A DNA stretch of 64,000 nucleotides from Streptomyces sp. Tu 3180 (GTDB lineage: Bacteria > Actinomycetota > Actinomycetes > Streptomycetales > Streptomycetaceae), in assembly GCF_009852415.1 (NCBI RefSeq), contig NZ_WOXS01000002.1, forward strand, positions 558,001 through 622,000, read 5' to 3'. A program made the position numbers and the translations under genes. Numbering within the stretch: the stretch's first letter is position 1; each line of letters starts with the position of its first letter. The notes under the pieces were generated by a model, which saw only the letters and a list, made by a program, of their open reading frames with translations, did not search any database and was not told where the DNA came from. Below, one piece after another: positions 1-18,620 of the stretch.

Positions 1-288
1 TCCACCGCGTCCACGTCCGCCGCCGACACCCCCGCGCTCGCCAGCGCCGCGCGGATCACGCGCTGCTGCGACGGACCGTTCGGCGCCGTCAACCCGTTCG
101 ACGCACCGTCCTGGTTCACCGCCGAACCCCGCACCACCGCCAGCACCCGACGACCGTTCGCCTGCGCGTCGGACAGCCGCTCCACCAGCAGCACACCGAC
201 ACCCTCACCCCACCCGGTCCCGTCCGCCCCCTCCGCGAACGCCTTGCACCGGCCGTCCCCCGCCAGACCCCCCTGACGGGCGAACTCG
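1..288. repeat. KS-coding tract nearly identical to 5015-5302
   Basis: Aligned at a constant offset of 5014 bp, the left-edge KS and the second KS of the adjacent PKS gene differ at only a few positions, then diverge sharply after about 288 in this copy. This points to recent duplication or gene conversion between consecutive modules; the tract may extend beyond the edge. Confidence 0.8.
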
Positions 289-1001
289 GTGAAGACGTCG
301 GGTGTGGACATCACCGTCACGCCGCCCGCGAGTGCGAGGTCGCACTCCCCCGACCGGAGGGACTGGGCCGCCAGGTGCAGCGCCACCAGGGACGACGAGC
401 ACGCGGTGTCGACCGTGACGGCCGGACCCTCCAGGCCCAGGACGTAGGCCACCCGGCCCGACACCACACTCGCCGCGTTGCCGGTGAGCAGGTGCCCTTC
501 CACCCCTTCGGGCAGTTCGTCGCCTGTGTCGGCGCCGTAGTTCTGGTTGCCGCAGCCGATGAACACGCCGGTCCGGCTTCCGCGTACGGAGGCGGAGGTG
601 AGGCCCGCGCGTTCGAGTGCCTCCCAGGACGTCTCCAGGACGAGCCGCTGCTGAGGATCCATGGCCAGTGCTTCGCGCGGTGAGATGCCGAAGAACCCGG
701 CGTCGAACTCGGTCGCCGTGGAGACGAACCCGCCCTGGCCCGTGGTGCTCGGCGTCGTGCGGCCCTCGGTGTCCCAGCCCCGGTCGGCGGGGAACGGAGC
801 GATGGCGTCGACGCCGTCGGCGACCAGCCGCCACAGGTCCTCCGGACCGGTGACGTCACCCGGGTAGCGACAGGCCATGCCGACGATGGCTATCGGTTCG
901 TTCGCCGTCCGGAGGAGTTCCTCGTTGTGCCGGCGAAGGCGTTCGTTCTCGAGCAGGGACGCGCGCAGCGCGGCGACGACGCGCTCCTCGGAGGTGGACA
1001 T
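1..1001 (-). CDS. Modular type I polyketide synthase, N-terminal part (docking domain and ketosynthase), 3' end outside the window
   Basis: The first 333 residues of a PKS subunit, running off the left edge. Residues 1-33 (beginning [19 protein letters not shown]) are charged and helical, like an N-terminal docking coiled coil that receives the chain from an upstream subunit. From about residue 35 a ketosynthase begins ([14 protein letters not shown]). Its active-site Cys is residue 201 in DTACSSS, so the domain is catalytically normal as far as seen. It has neither a KSQ-type substitution nor a loading AT, so this is an extending module. The ATG at 1001 follows GTGGAG with a 6-nt spacer. The gene lies 136 bp downstream of the two-module gene at 1138-11271 on the same strand, so the two are probably cotranscribed and their proteins act in sequence. 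The KS is nearly identical at DNA level to the second KS of that neighbour. Confidence 0.95.
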   Translation of the reverse strand, partial: MSTSEERVVAALRASLLENERLRRHNEELLRTANEPIAIVGMACRYPGDVTGPEDLWRLVADGVDAIAPFPADRGWDTEGRTTPSTTGQGGFVSTATEFDAGFFGISPREALAMDPQQRLVLETSWEALERAGLTSASVRGSRTGVFIGCGNQNYGADTGDELPEGVEGHLLTGNAASVVSGRVAYVLGLEGPAVTVDTACSSSLVALHLAAQSLRSGECDLALAGGVTVMSTPDVFTEFARQGGLAGDGRCKAFAEGADGTGWGEGVGVLLVERLSDAQANGRRVLAVVRGSAVNQDGASNGLTAPNGPSQQRVIRAALASAGVSAADVDAV

Positions 1002-1137
1002 GCTCAGCTCCACTGGTTGGTGGTCCGTACTCGGGCGGACGGGCGGACGGCAAGGGGGGCGGGGATCACCTGGTGCGGCGCGGCGCGGCGGCACAGCGCC
1101 GAGGGCGGGATGACACGGTGCCTCGGGAGACGAAGCC

Positions 1138-11271
<10,134 letters not shown>

Positions 11272-11280
11272 GGAGCGGTC

Positions 11281-11287
11281 TCCCTTC
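11281..11287 (-). promoter_or_regulatory. Ribosome binding site deciding the PKS start at 11271
   Basis: GAAGGGA on the minus strand, 9 nt before GTG 11271. The alternative ATG at 11328 has no purine-rich site before it, and its 19 extra residues (rich in Pro, Arg and Gly) do not resemble a docking domain. Confidence 0.75.
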
Positions 11288-11335
11288 GGCGGCGGGCGCG
11301 GAGGCTCGCCGGTGGGGGCACGGGCCATCGTGTCG

Positions 11336-11360
11336 GCCCCGGCACCGTGGGTGCCGGGGC
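11336..11360. terminator. Perfect 11-bp stem, 3-nt loop hairpin in the PKS leader
   Basis: The arms GCCCCGGCACC (11336-11346) and GGTGCCGGGGC (11350-11360) flank the loop GTG. It lies 65-89 nt upstream of the PKS start and about 265 bp past the mqnD stop. It may terminate mqnD transcripts or act as an attenuator in the PKS leader. No T-tract follows, which is common for actinobacterial terminators. Confidence 0.5.
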
Positions 11361-11485
11361 CGGGCGAGGGCGGGTCCGGCGCCGGCGCCCTCGCGGAGGG
11401 CGGCCGTGGCGCTCCCGGTGCCGGGCCGTCCTCCAGGGCGATTATGGGGACGGCCCGGGACGGTTCCGGAGGTTCGGCCGGGGCT

Positions 11486-11501
11486 CTAAGAGAACTCCTA
11501 G
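11486..11501 (-). promoter_or_regulatory. 16-bp imperfect palindrome, weak PAS-LuxR-like operator candidate
   Basis: CTAGGAGTTCTCTTAG on the minus strand. It matches 11 of 16 positions of the consensus CTVGGGAWWTCCCBAG that I recall for PimM-type PAS-LuxR activators of macrolide clusters. It lies about 215 bp upstream of the PKS start, a plausible promoter position, and stands out as AT-richer than its surroundings. Confidence 0.35.
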
Positions 11502-11625
11502 CCTTGTCGCGCGGTTTCCCGGGCGCCCGGGTGTCCGCCGGGGCCGGCAGCCGCCCAAGCCGTGAGCCTCCCGGGCCTGAGCCGCCCGGTCCTCGTCCGC
11601 CGGGCCGTGCGGCGGGGGGCGCCGC

Positions 11626-12486
11626 TCACAGGCGGGCGGTCGCCTCCAGCGCTCCGTCCGGCAGCGGCGGCAGCAGGCCCAGCCGGGCGGAGCGGTCGAG
11701 CAGGGTGCGGACGGCGTGCAGGCCGTCCCGGCCGAGTCCGAGGGTGAACTCGTTGACGTAGAGGCCGATGTGCTGGTCGACGACGTCCGGTTCCATCTCC
11801 TGGGCGTGCCGCAGGACGTAGGCGCGGGAGGCGGTGGGTGTGCGGCGGGCGGCGCGCAGCGAGTCCCGTACGGCGTCGGCGATCCGGTGCAGCAGGGGCT
11901 CGCCGAGGGAGCGGCGGGCGACGATGGCGCCGAGGGGGATGGGCAGGCCCGTCAGCTTCTCCCATTCCTCGCCCATGTCGGCCACGCGGTGCAGACCGTG
12001 GCGCCCGTAGGTGAAGCGGGCCTCGTGGATGACCAGGCCGGCGTCGACGCGGCCGTCGCGGACGGCCGGCATGATCTCGTGGAACGGCAGGACGGTGATG
12101 TCGCCGATGCCGCCCGGTACGGCTTCGGCCGCCCACAGCCGGAACAGCAGGTAGGCGGTGGAGCTGGTGCTGGGGACGGCGATCCGGGCCCCGGTCAGTG
12201 CGGCGGGCCCGCGGGGTCCGGCGGACAGGACGAGGGGACCGCACCCGTAGCCGAGGGCTCCGCCGCACGGCAGCAGGGCGTAGTCGTCCAGGGCGTGGGG
12301 CAGCGCGCCGTAGGAGATCTTCAGCACGTCCAGTTCACCGCGTGCGGCCATCCCGTTGGTGACGTCGATGTCGGCGAAGGTGAGCCGCACCTCGGGGGCT
12401 TCCGGGAGCAGCCCCTCGGTCCAGGCGTGGAAGACGAACGTGTCGTTGGGGCACGGCGAGTGCGCCAGGGTCAGCGGTGGCGTCAT
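11626..12486 (-). CDS. mqnD: 1,4-dihydroxy-6-naphthoate synthase (MqnD family)
   Basis: A 286-residue protein of periplasmic-binding-protein fold. MqnD cleaves cyclic de-hypoxanthinyl futalosine to 1,4-dihydroxy-6-naphthoate, the last dedicated step of the early futalosine menaquinone pathway. Family signatures visible are HSPCPNDTF (9-17), the substrate-binding Ser/Thr run in PSTSSTAYLL (105-114) and GLVIHEARFTY (150-160), whose His154 corresponds to the catalytic His of characterised MqnD. Length is normal. ATG 12486 is preceded by GAGGAAG with a 9-nt spacer; the frame stays open far upstream, but that part has no family resemblance. The gene is divergent from mqnE. With mqnE, mqnA and mqnC nearby the set is dedicated to the polyketide cluster, presumably supplying an aromatic acid rather than menaquinone (inference). 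It is likely controlled from the shared divergent promoter region. Confidence 0.95.
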   Translation of the reverse strand: MTPPLTLAHSPCPNDTFVFHAWTEGLLPEAPEVRLTFADIDVTNGMAARGELDVLKISYGALPHALDDYALLPCGGALGYGCGPLVLSAGPRGPAALTGARIAVPSTSSTAYLLFRLWAAEAVPGGIGDITVLPFHEIMPAVRDGRVDAGLVIHEARFTYGRHGLHRVADMGEEWEKLTGLPIPLGAIVARRSLGEPLLHRIADAVRDSLRAARRTPTASRAYVLRHAQEMEPDVVDQHIGLYVNEFTLGLGRDGLHAVRTLLDRSARLGLLPPLPDGALEATARL

Positions 12487-12597
12487 GGGCAGGGGCTTCC
12501 TCGGTCTGCGGTCTGCCGCCCGGCCCGGAACGTGCCGTTCGGCCCGGGGCGTGCCGGGTGGCACGGGGTCGTCGCCCTCAGCAAAGCCGTTGCGGGT

Positions 12598-12613
12598 ATG
12601 GGGTTTTCCCCAG
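12598..12613 (-). promoter_or_regulatory. Candidate PAS-LuxR (PimM-type) operator
   Basis: CTGGGGAAAACCCCAT on the minus strand, matching 14 of 16 positions of the recalled PimM consensus CTVGGGAWWTCCCBAG. It is centred about 120 bp before the mqnD start and 305 bp before mqnE. The A/T core within extremely GC-rich sequence is distinctive. The regulator itself is not in the window. Confidence 0.5.
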
Positions 12614-12616
12614 ACT

Positions 12617-12639
12617 GCCCTCCCCGAGGATGGGAGGGC
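12617..12639. repeat. Inverted repeat, 8-bp arms with 7-bp spacer
   Basis: GCCCTCCC (12617-12624) and GGGAGGGC (12632-12639) lie immediately beside the operator-like palindrome. This could be a second protein-binding site or a short hairpin; nothing further can be said. Confidence 0.35.
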
Positions 12640-12893
12640 CCCACCCGGCGCGGTGTCGACGCCCCGTCGTCCGGCCGGGGCCCGTGGCGTCCGGATCGTT
12701 GGCCGGCTCCGCGGGTTCCCGCCGGCCTGCTTCGACGCGACCGCCCGGATGGTGCGGCTGTGATCCGTCCCGCCCGGCCGTCCCTGGGCGGGACGACCGG
12801 TCCACGGTCCTCGGGAGTTCGTCGCGTTCCGGGGCCGACGAGCCACGTGCTGCGCGTGCTCGGACCCACTACGTGTGCCACGAGGCACTGATC

Positions 12894-12900
12894 GAGGAGG
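12894..12900 (+). promoter_or_regulatory. Ribosome binding site of mqnE
   Basis: GAGGAGG, 9 nt before the ATG at 12910. It is the strongest ribosome site in the cassette and fixes the start. Confidence 0.8.
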
Positions 12901-12909
12901 TTCCCGGCC

Positions 12910-14073
12910 ATGGACGCTGGGCTCAAGCGCGAGCTGGAGGAGAAGGTCCGCTCCGGTGAGCGGCTGTCCCGTGAGGACGGCATCGCGTTGTACGAGTCGG
13001 ACGACCTGGCCTGGCTGGGCGGGCTGGCGCACGAGGTGCGGACGCGGCTGAACGGCGACGTGGTGCACTTCAACGTCAACCGCCACCTCAACATGACGAA
13101 CGTGTGCACCGCCTCCTGCGCGTACTGCTCCTTCCAGCGCAAGCCGGGGGAGAAGGACGCGTACACGATGCGCATCGAGGAGGCGGTGCGGCTGGCCAAG
13201 GCGATGGAGCCGGAGAACCTCACCGAGCTGCACATCGTCAACGGGCTGCACCCGAACCTGCCGTGGCGCTACTACCCGCGTTCCCTGCGCGAGCTGAAGG
13301 CCGCCCTGCCGGGGGTGTCGCTGAAGGCGTTCACCGCCACCGAGATCCACCACTTCGAGACCATCTCCGGGCTGTCCGCCTCGCAGATCCTCGACGAGCT
13401 GATCGACGCGGGCCTGGAGTCGCTGACCGGCGGCGGCGCGGAGATCTTCGACTGGGAGGTGCGGCAGCACATCGTCGACCACCGCACCCACTGGGAGGAC
13501 TGGTCGCGCATCCACCGGCTGGCGCACCAGAAGGGGCTGAAGACCCCGTGCACCATGCTCTACGGCCACATCGAGGAACCCCGCCACCGGGTGGACCACG
13601 TGCTGCGGCTGCGTGAGCTGCAGGACGAGACCGGCGGCTTCCAGGTGTTCATCCCGCTGCGCTACCAGCACGACTTCGTGGACGTGAAGGACGGCAAGGT
13701 CCGCAACCGGCTGCAGGCGCGCACCCGGATGGCCACCGGCGCGGAGGCGCTGAAGACGTTCGCCGTCTCCCGGCTGCTGTTCGACAACGTGCCGCACGTC
13801 AAGGTCTTCTGGGTGATGCACGGCGTGCAGACCGCGCAGCTGGCGCTGCAGCACGGCGCGGACGACATGGACGGCTCGGTGGTCGAGTACAAGATCACGC
13901 ACGACGCCGACAACTACGGCACCCCGGACAAGCTGACCCGCGAGGACCTGCTGGACCTGATCCGCGACGCCGGCTTCCGCCCGGTGGAGCGCAACACGCG
14001 CTACGAGATCATCCGCGAGTACGACGGCCCCGACCCGGCACGCCGGGAGTCCCCGCAGCCGATGCGGGTCTGA
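12910..14073 (+). CDS. mqnE: Aminofutalosine synthase (MqnE family, radical SAM)
   Basis: A 387-residue radical SAM enzyme. MqnE joins 3-[(1-carboxyvinyl)oxy]benzoate (the MqnA product) to the adenosyl group of S-adenosylmethionine, giving 6-amino-6-deoxyfutalosine. The cluster-binding motif is C66-TAS-C70-AY-C73 (in NVCTASCAYCSFQRKPG), and the flanking text, including TELHIVNGLHPNLPW and LESLTGGGAEIFDWEVR, is typical of MqnE rather than MqnC. Length is normal. ATG 12910 has a strong GAGGAGG site (12894-12900) with 9-nt spacing. It heads the plus-strand series; a ferredoxin gene follows after 69 bp and could provide electrons for the 4Fe-4S cluster. Sequence alone does not separate a primary-metabolism copy from a dedicated one, but the position between PKS blocks argues for a dedicated copy. 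Confidence 0.95.
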   Translation: MDAGLKRELEEKVRSGERLSREDGIALYESDDLAWLGGLAHEVRTRLNGDVVHFNVNRHLNMTNVCTASCAYCSFQRKPGEKDAYTMRIEEAVRLAKAMEPENLTELHIVNGLHPNLPWRYYPRSLRELKAALPGVSLKAFTATEIHHFETISGLSASQILDELIDAGLESLTGGGAEIFDWEVRQHIVDHRTHWEDWSRIHRLAHQKGLKTPCTMLYGHIEEPRHRVDHVLRLRELQDETGGFQVFIPLRYQHDFVDVKDGKVRNRLQARTRMATGAEALKTFAVSRLLFDNVPHVKVFWVMHGVQTAQLALQHGADDMDGSVVEYKITHDADNYGTPDKLTREDLLDLIRDAGFRPVERNTRYEIIREYDGPDPARRESPQPMRV

Positions 14074-14142
14074 CCCGGCGGACGGCACCGTGGTCTCCTC
14101 CCTCCCGCGTCCGCAAACCCACGACGACCCCGCCAGGCAGGT

Positions 14143-14448
14143 GTGAATGTCCCCCAGACGACGAACAACGAGGACCTGGAAGTCTGGATCGACCAGGACC
14201 TGTGCACCGGTGACGGCATCTGCGCCCAGTACGCGCCCGAGGTGTTCGAGCTGGACATCGACGGACTGGCCTACGTGAAGAGCGAGCAGGACGAACTGCT
14301 GCAGGAGCCCGGCGCGGCGACGAGGATCCCGCTGGAGCTGCTCACCGACGTGGTCGACTCGGCCAAGGAGTGCCCCGGCGAGTGCATCCACGTCCGCCGC
14401 GTCGCCGACGGGGTCGAGATCCACGGGCCCGACGCGGTGGACGCCTGA
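14143..14448 (+). CDS. Small ferredoxin, [3Fe-4S]-like with one extra cysteine
   Basis: A 101-residue acidic electron carrier. Visible elements are C21-TGDGI-C27 followed by APEVFELDIDG, and C77-PGE-C81 near the end, the layout of actinobacterial [3Fe-4S] ferredoxins (CX5C...CP) that serve P450s. C81 is where Ala or Val is more usual (CPxxAI), so cluster type is uncertain. The GTG at 14143 is the in-frame start; the ATG at 14147 is out of frame. The ribosome site (AGG shortly upstream) is weak. The gene follows mqnE by 69 bp and is closed off by a strong hairpin. It may reduce MqnE and MqnC, whose radical SAM clusters need a reductant, or serve a tailoring P450 outside the window; the sequence does not decide. 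Confidence 0.85.
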   Translation: MNVPQTTNNEDLEVWIDQDLCTGDGICAQYAPEVFELDIDGLAYVKSEQDELLQEPGAATRIPLELLTDVVDSAKECPGECIHVRRVADGVEIHGPDAVDA

Positions 14449-14465
14449 CCGCCCCCTCCCCCGCC

Positions 14466-14512
14466 GGGCGGGGCCGCCGGACCGGTCCCCCGGCGGGCCG
14501 GCGGCCCCGCCC
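14466..14512. terminator. Strong hairpin after the ferredoxin gene
   Basis: Perfect 15-bp arms, GGGCGGGGCCGCCGG (14466-14480) and its complement (14498-14512), with a 17-nt loop, starting 18 bp past the ferredoxin stop. It implies that mqnE-ferredoxin and the thioesterase-onward genes are separate or attenuated transcripts. Nothing else is seen between 14449 and 14602. Confidence 0.7.
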
Positions 14513-14602
14513 CTCCTCCTCACCGCACCCCCGCGACCCGCGCCCGAGGCCCCCTGCCCGCGGAGCGGGCACGTCGACACCCGGGAAGGACACCCTCGTC
14601 CC

Positions 14603-15370
14603 ATGAGCACCACCCCCTCCGACAACCTGTGGATCCGCAGGTTCCGGCCCTCCCCCGACGCGGCCGACCGCCTGGTGTGCTTTCCGCACGCCGGCGGATC
14701 GGCCAGTTTCTACGTGCCCGTCGCGGCCGCGCTGAGCCCCGGTGTCGACGTCCTCGCGATCCAGTACCCCGGACGCCAGGACCGCCGCGGCGAACCGGCG
14801 CCCGCCTCCGTCGCCGAACTCGCGGACGGGGTGGCGGCGGCGCTGGCCGGCTGGGACGACCGTCCGCTGACCTTCTTCGGGCACAGCATGGGGGCCCTGG
14901 TCGCCTTCGAGACGGCCCGGCGTGCGGAGCGTGCCGGGAGCGGACCGGTCCGGCTGTTCGCCTCGGGCCGGCGTGCCCCCTCCAGGACCCGTGACGAGCG
15001 CGTGCACACGCTCGACGACGACGGGGTGGTCGCCGAACTGCGCGCCCTGGCCGGCACGGACGCCAAGGTCCTCCAGGACGAGGAGCTGCTGCGCATGGTG
15101 CTGCCCGCCATCCGCAGCGACTACCGGGCCGTGGAGACCTACCGCTGCGAGCCCGGCGCCCGGGTGCGCTGCCCCGTCACCGTGCTGACCGGGGACGCGG
15201 ACCCCCGCACGACGCTGGAGGAGGCCCGCGCCTGGAGCGGGCACACCGAGGCCGGCTGCGACGTGCGCGTCTTCTCCGGCGGCCACTTCTTCCTGTCGGA
15301 ACGGCCCGACGAGGTGCTGGCCGTGCTGACCGAGCACTTCGCCGCCGCCCGCGTCACCGGCCGGGCCTGA
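14603..15370 (+). CDS. Type II thioesterase (editing alpha/beta hydrolase)
   Basis: A 255-residue stand-alone thioesterase of the class that frees stalled or misprimed acyl groups from carrier proteins in PKS systems. The catalytic triad is visible: Ser95 in GHSMG, an Asp in GDAD (198 or 200) and His228 in GGHFFL. The oxyanion-side motif FPHAGG (27-32) and YPGRQ (55-59) are typical. Length matches the family. ATG 14603 follows GGAAGGA, a usable ribosome site. It lies after the ferredoxin terminator and before mqnA, so it is probably cotranscribed with mqnA and mqnC. It could edit either the modular PKS or the ACP of the ligase fusion; sequence alone does not say which. Confidence 0.93.
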   Translation: MSTTPSDNLWIRRFRPSPDAADRLVCFPHAGGSASFYVPVAAALSPGVDVLAIQYPGRQDRRGEPAPASVAELADGVAAALAGWDDRPLTFFGHSMGALVAFETARRAERAGSGPVRLFASGRRAPSRTRDERVHTLDDDGVVAELRALAGTDAKVLQDEELLRMVLPAIRSDYRAVETYRCEPGARVRCPVTVLTGDADPRTTLEEARAWSGHTEAGCDVRVFSGGHFFLSERPDEVLAVLTEHFAAARVTGRA

Positions 15371-16336
<966 letters not shown>

Positions 16337-16371
16337 TCCCGTCCCCGACCACGCCCGGAAAGGCCGGCCCC

Positions 16372-17577
16372 GTGTCCCGACCCGCGCACCACCCCCTGCA
16401 GTCCGTCCTCGACCGTGCCGCCGCCGGTGGGCGGATCACCCCCGAGGAGGCGCTCGACCTCTACCGCGACGCCCCGCTGCACGCGCTGGGCGCCGCCGCC
16501 GACGCGGTGCGCCGCCGGAAGTACGCCGGCACCGAGCACATCGCGACGTACATCATCGAGCGGAACATCAACTACACCAACGTGTGCGTGACGGCGTGCC
16601 GGTTCTGCGCCTTCTACGCCGCGCCCAAGGACACCGCCAAGGGCTGGACCCGCGACCTGGACGACATCCTGCGGCGCTGCGCCGAGACGGTCGAGCTCGG
16701 CGGCACCCAGATCATGTTCCAGGGCGGCCACCACCCCGACTACGGCGTGGAGTACTACGAGCGGCACTTCGCCGCCATCAAGCAGGAGTTCCCGCAGCTC
16801 GTCATCCACAGCCTGGGGGCCAGCGAGGTCGAGCACATGGCCCGGATCTCCAAGGTGAGCGTCGAGGAGGCCATCACCCGGATCCACGCGGCCGGGCTCG
16901 ACTCCTTCGCCGGCGCCGGCGCCGAACTGCTCCCCGAGCGCCCGCGCAGGGCGATCGCCCCGCTGAAGGAGTCCGGCGAGCGCTGGCTGGAGATCATGGA
17001 GATCGCGCACAGCCTCGGCGTGGAGTCCACCTCCACCATGCTGATGGGCACCGGCGAGACCAACGCCGAGCGCATCGAGCACCTGCGGATGATCCGGGAC
17101 GTGCAGGACCGCACGGGCGGCTTCCGCGCCTTCATCCCGTACACCTACCAGCCCGAGAACAACCACCTGAAGGGCCGCACCCAGGCCACCCTCTTCGAGT
17201 ACCTGCGGATGATCGCCGTGGCCCGCCTGTTCCTGGACAACGTGGCCCACATCCAGGGCTCCTGGCTGACCACCGGCAAGGAGGTCGGCCAGCTCTCCCT
17301 GCACTACGGCGCGGACGACCTCGGCTCGATCATGCTGGAGGAGAACGTCGTCTCCTCCGCCGGCGCCAGGCACCGCTCCAACCGGCTGGAGATCATCGAC
17401 CTGATCCGCAGGGCGGGACGGGTCCCGGCCCAGCGCTCCACCACGTACGAGCACCTGGTCGTGCACGACGACCCGGCGAACGACCCCGTCGACGACCGCG
17501 TGGTCTCCCACATCTCCTCCACCGCCATCGAGGGCGGCACCGCCCACCCGGAGCTGAAGCTCCTGTCCGCCAACTGA
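16372..17577 (+). CDS. mqnC: Cyclic dehypoxanthinyl futalosine synthase (MqnC family, radical SAM)
   Basis: A 401-residue radical SAM enzyme. MqnC cyclises dehypoxanthinyl futalosine to the spiro intermediate that MqnD then cleaves. The 4Fe-4S motif is C72-VTA-C76-RF-C79 (NVCVTACRFCAFYAAPKD), with the family segments GGTQIMFQGGHHPDYGVEYY and SFAGAGAELLPERPR. GTG 16372 is chosen because GGAAAGG lies 8 nt upstream and the protein then begins at the usual N-terminus; the frame stays open further left across mqnA in another phase, without family resemblance. The substrate requires removal of the purine from (amino)futalosine, normally by MqnB after deamination. Neither enzyme is encoded in the window, so those steps may be borrowed from primary metabolism. 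Confidence 0.95.
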   Translation: MSRPAHHPLQSVLDRAAAGGRITPEEALDLYRDAPLHALGAAADAVRRRKYAGTEHIATYIIERNINYTNVCVTACRFCAFYAAPKDTAKGWTRDLDDILRRCAETVELGGTQIMFQGGHHPDYGVEYYERHFAAIKQEFPQLVIHSLGASEVEHMARISKVSVEEAITRIHAAGLDSFAGAGAELLPERPRRAIAPLKESGERWLEIMEIAHSLGVESTSTMLMGTGETNAERIEHLRMIRDVQDRTGGFRAFIPYTYQPENNHLKGRTQATLFEYLRMIAVARLFLDNVAHIQGSWLTTGKEVGQLSLHYGADDLGSIMLEENVVSSAGARHRSNRLEIIDLIRRAGRVPAQRSTTYEHLVVHDDPANDPVDDRVVSHISSTAIEGGTAHPELKLLSAN

Positions 17578-17627
17578 CGACCCGGGCTCCCCCACCCCCA
17601 CCCCTGCGCACAAGGACGGAGAAGCCC

Positions 17628-18620
17628 ATGGCGGGCGCCATTCACGCCGCGGGTCTGGTGAAGACCTTCGGCGAGGTCCGGGCCGTCGACGGAGTCGACC
17701 TGGACGTGCCGGAAGGCAGCGTGCTGGGGCTCCTGGGCCCCAACGGAGCGGGCAAGACGACCATGGTGCGTCTGCTCACCACGCTGCTGCGCCCCGACGC
17801 GGGCACCGCGACCGTGGCCGGTCACGACGTGGTCCGCGACCCGGACGCGGTGCGGCTCTCGATCGGTCTGTCGGGTCAGTTCGCGGCCGTCGACGACCGG
17901 CTCACCGGCCGCGAGAACCTCCGCATGATCGGCGAGCTGTACGGGCTGCGCTCCCGCGCGGCCCGGCGGCGCGCCGACGAACTGCTCGGCCGGTTCGACC
18001 TGGCCGGCGCCGCCGACCGGGTGTCGAGCACCTACTCCGGCGGCATGCGGCGCCGGCTGGACCTGGCCTGCGCGCTGGTGGTGAGGCCCTCGGTGATGTT
18101 CCTGGACGAGCCGTCGGTCGGGCTGGACCCGACGAGCCGGCTGCTGCTGTGGGACGCCGTCGAGGACCTGGTGCGGCAGGGCACCACGCTGCTGCTCACG
18201 ACGCAGTACCTGGAGGAGGCCGACCGGCTCGCCCAGGATCTCGCGGTGGTCGACCGCGGACGGATCGTCGCCCGTGGCACTCCCCACGACCTCAAGGCCC
18301 GGGCCGGCGGCCGGCGCATCGAGCTGGTCGTGCCCTGGCCCGAACAACTCGACACCGCCGCACGGCTGCTGGCCCGGCTCACCGGCCGTGCCCCGGACGT
18401 CGACCGGCCCCGGGCCACGGTGTCCGCGCCGGCCGACGGCGGGGTGCGGCTGCTGGCGGAGGTCGTCACCGCGCTGGACGCCGAGGGCATCGAGATCACC
18501 GACATCGGGCTGCGCCGCCCCACCCTGGACGAGGTCTTCCTGGCCCTGACCGAGAACGGCCCCCGGGACACCGGACGGACCGCGGTGGGCGTCGGCGCGC
18601 CGAACGGGAAGGAGTGGTGA
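17628..18620 (+). CDS. ABC transporter ATP-binding protein, DrrA-like
   Basis: A 330-residue cytoplasmic ATPase of the antibiotic-export (daunorubicin resistance DrrA) type. Walker A GPNGAGKTT is at 37-45, the signature YSGGM at 136-140, Walker B VMFLDEP at 156-162 (followed by SVGLDP), and the switch His is replaced by Gln in LLLTTQYLEEAD, which is usual in this subfamily. A C-terminal domain (about 225-310) with LRRPTLDEVFLALT matches DrrA-type proteins. ATG 17628 follows GGACGGAGAAG. The stop overlaps the next gene's start by 4 bp (GTGA), so it is translationally coupled to its membrane partner. The likely job is export of, and self-resistance to, the finished polyketide (inference from context). 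Confidence 0.94.
   Translation: MAGAIHAAGLVKTFGEVRAVDGVDLDVPEGSVLGLLGPNGAGKTTMVRLLTTLLRPDAGTATVAGHDVVRDPDAVRLSIGLSGQFAAVDDRLTGRENLRMIGELYGLRSRAARRRADELLGRFDLAGAADRVSSTYSGGMRRRLDLACALVVRPSVMFLDEPSVGLDPTSRLLLWDAVEDLVRQGTTLLLTTQYLEEADRLAQDLAVVDRGRIVARGTPHDLKARAGGRRIELVVPWPEQLDTAARLLARLTGRAPDVDRPRATVSAPADGGVRLLAEVVTALDAEGIEITDIGLRRPTLDEVFLALTENGPRDTGRTAVGVGAPNGKEW

Larger units (their letters stand above)
11272..11625 (-). promoter_or_regulatory. Leader and promoter region of the two-module PKS gene
   Basis: A 354-bp stretch between the PKS start and the 3' end of mqnD, both on the minus strand. It holds the PKS ribosome site (11281-11287), a perfect 11-bp hairpin (11336-11360) and a 16-bp imperfect palindrome (11486-11501). 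No convincing gene is seen here. I could not assign a confident -35/-10 pair. Confidence 0.6.
12487..12909. promoter_or_regulatory. Divergent promoter region between mqnD and mqnE
   Basis: A 423-bp gene-free region that must drive mqnD leftward and mqnE rightward. It contains a near-perfect 16-bp palindrome resembling a PAS-LuxR operator (12598-12613), an 8-bp inverted repeat (12617-12639), a weaker half-site CTCGGGAGTTC at 12810-12820 and the mqnE ribosome site (12894-12900). No small gene is supported. Confidence 0.7.

Noticed and set aside
11272..11328. N-terminal extension of the two-module PKS to ATG 11328
   Set aside because: No ribosome site precedes the ATG, whereas GTG 11271 has GAAGGGA at good spacing and the docking helix starts there.
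12618..12638. Possible terminator or riboswitch in the mqnD-mqnE region
   Set aside because: Only an 8-bp inverted repeat with a 7-bp spacer is present, and no conserved riboswitch core could be recognised.
11626..14625. A 999-codon minus-strand frame ending with mqnD
   Set aside because: Only the last 286 residues match MqnD. The rest is antisense to mqnE and the ferredoxin gene, and the ATG at 12486 has its own ribosome site.
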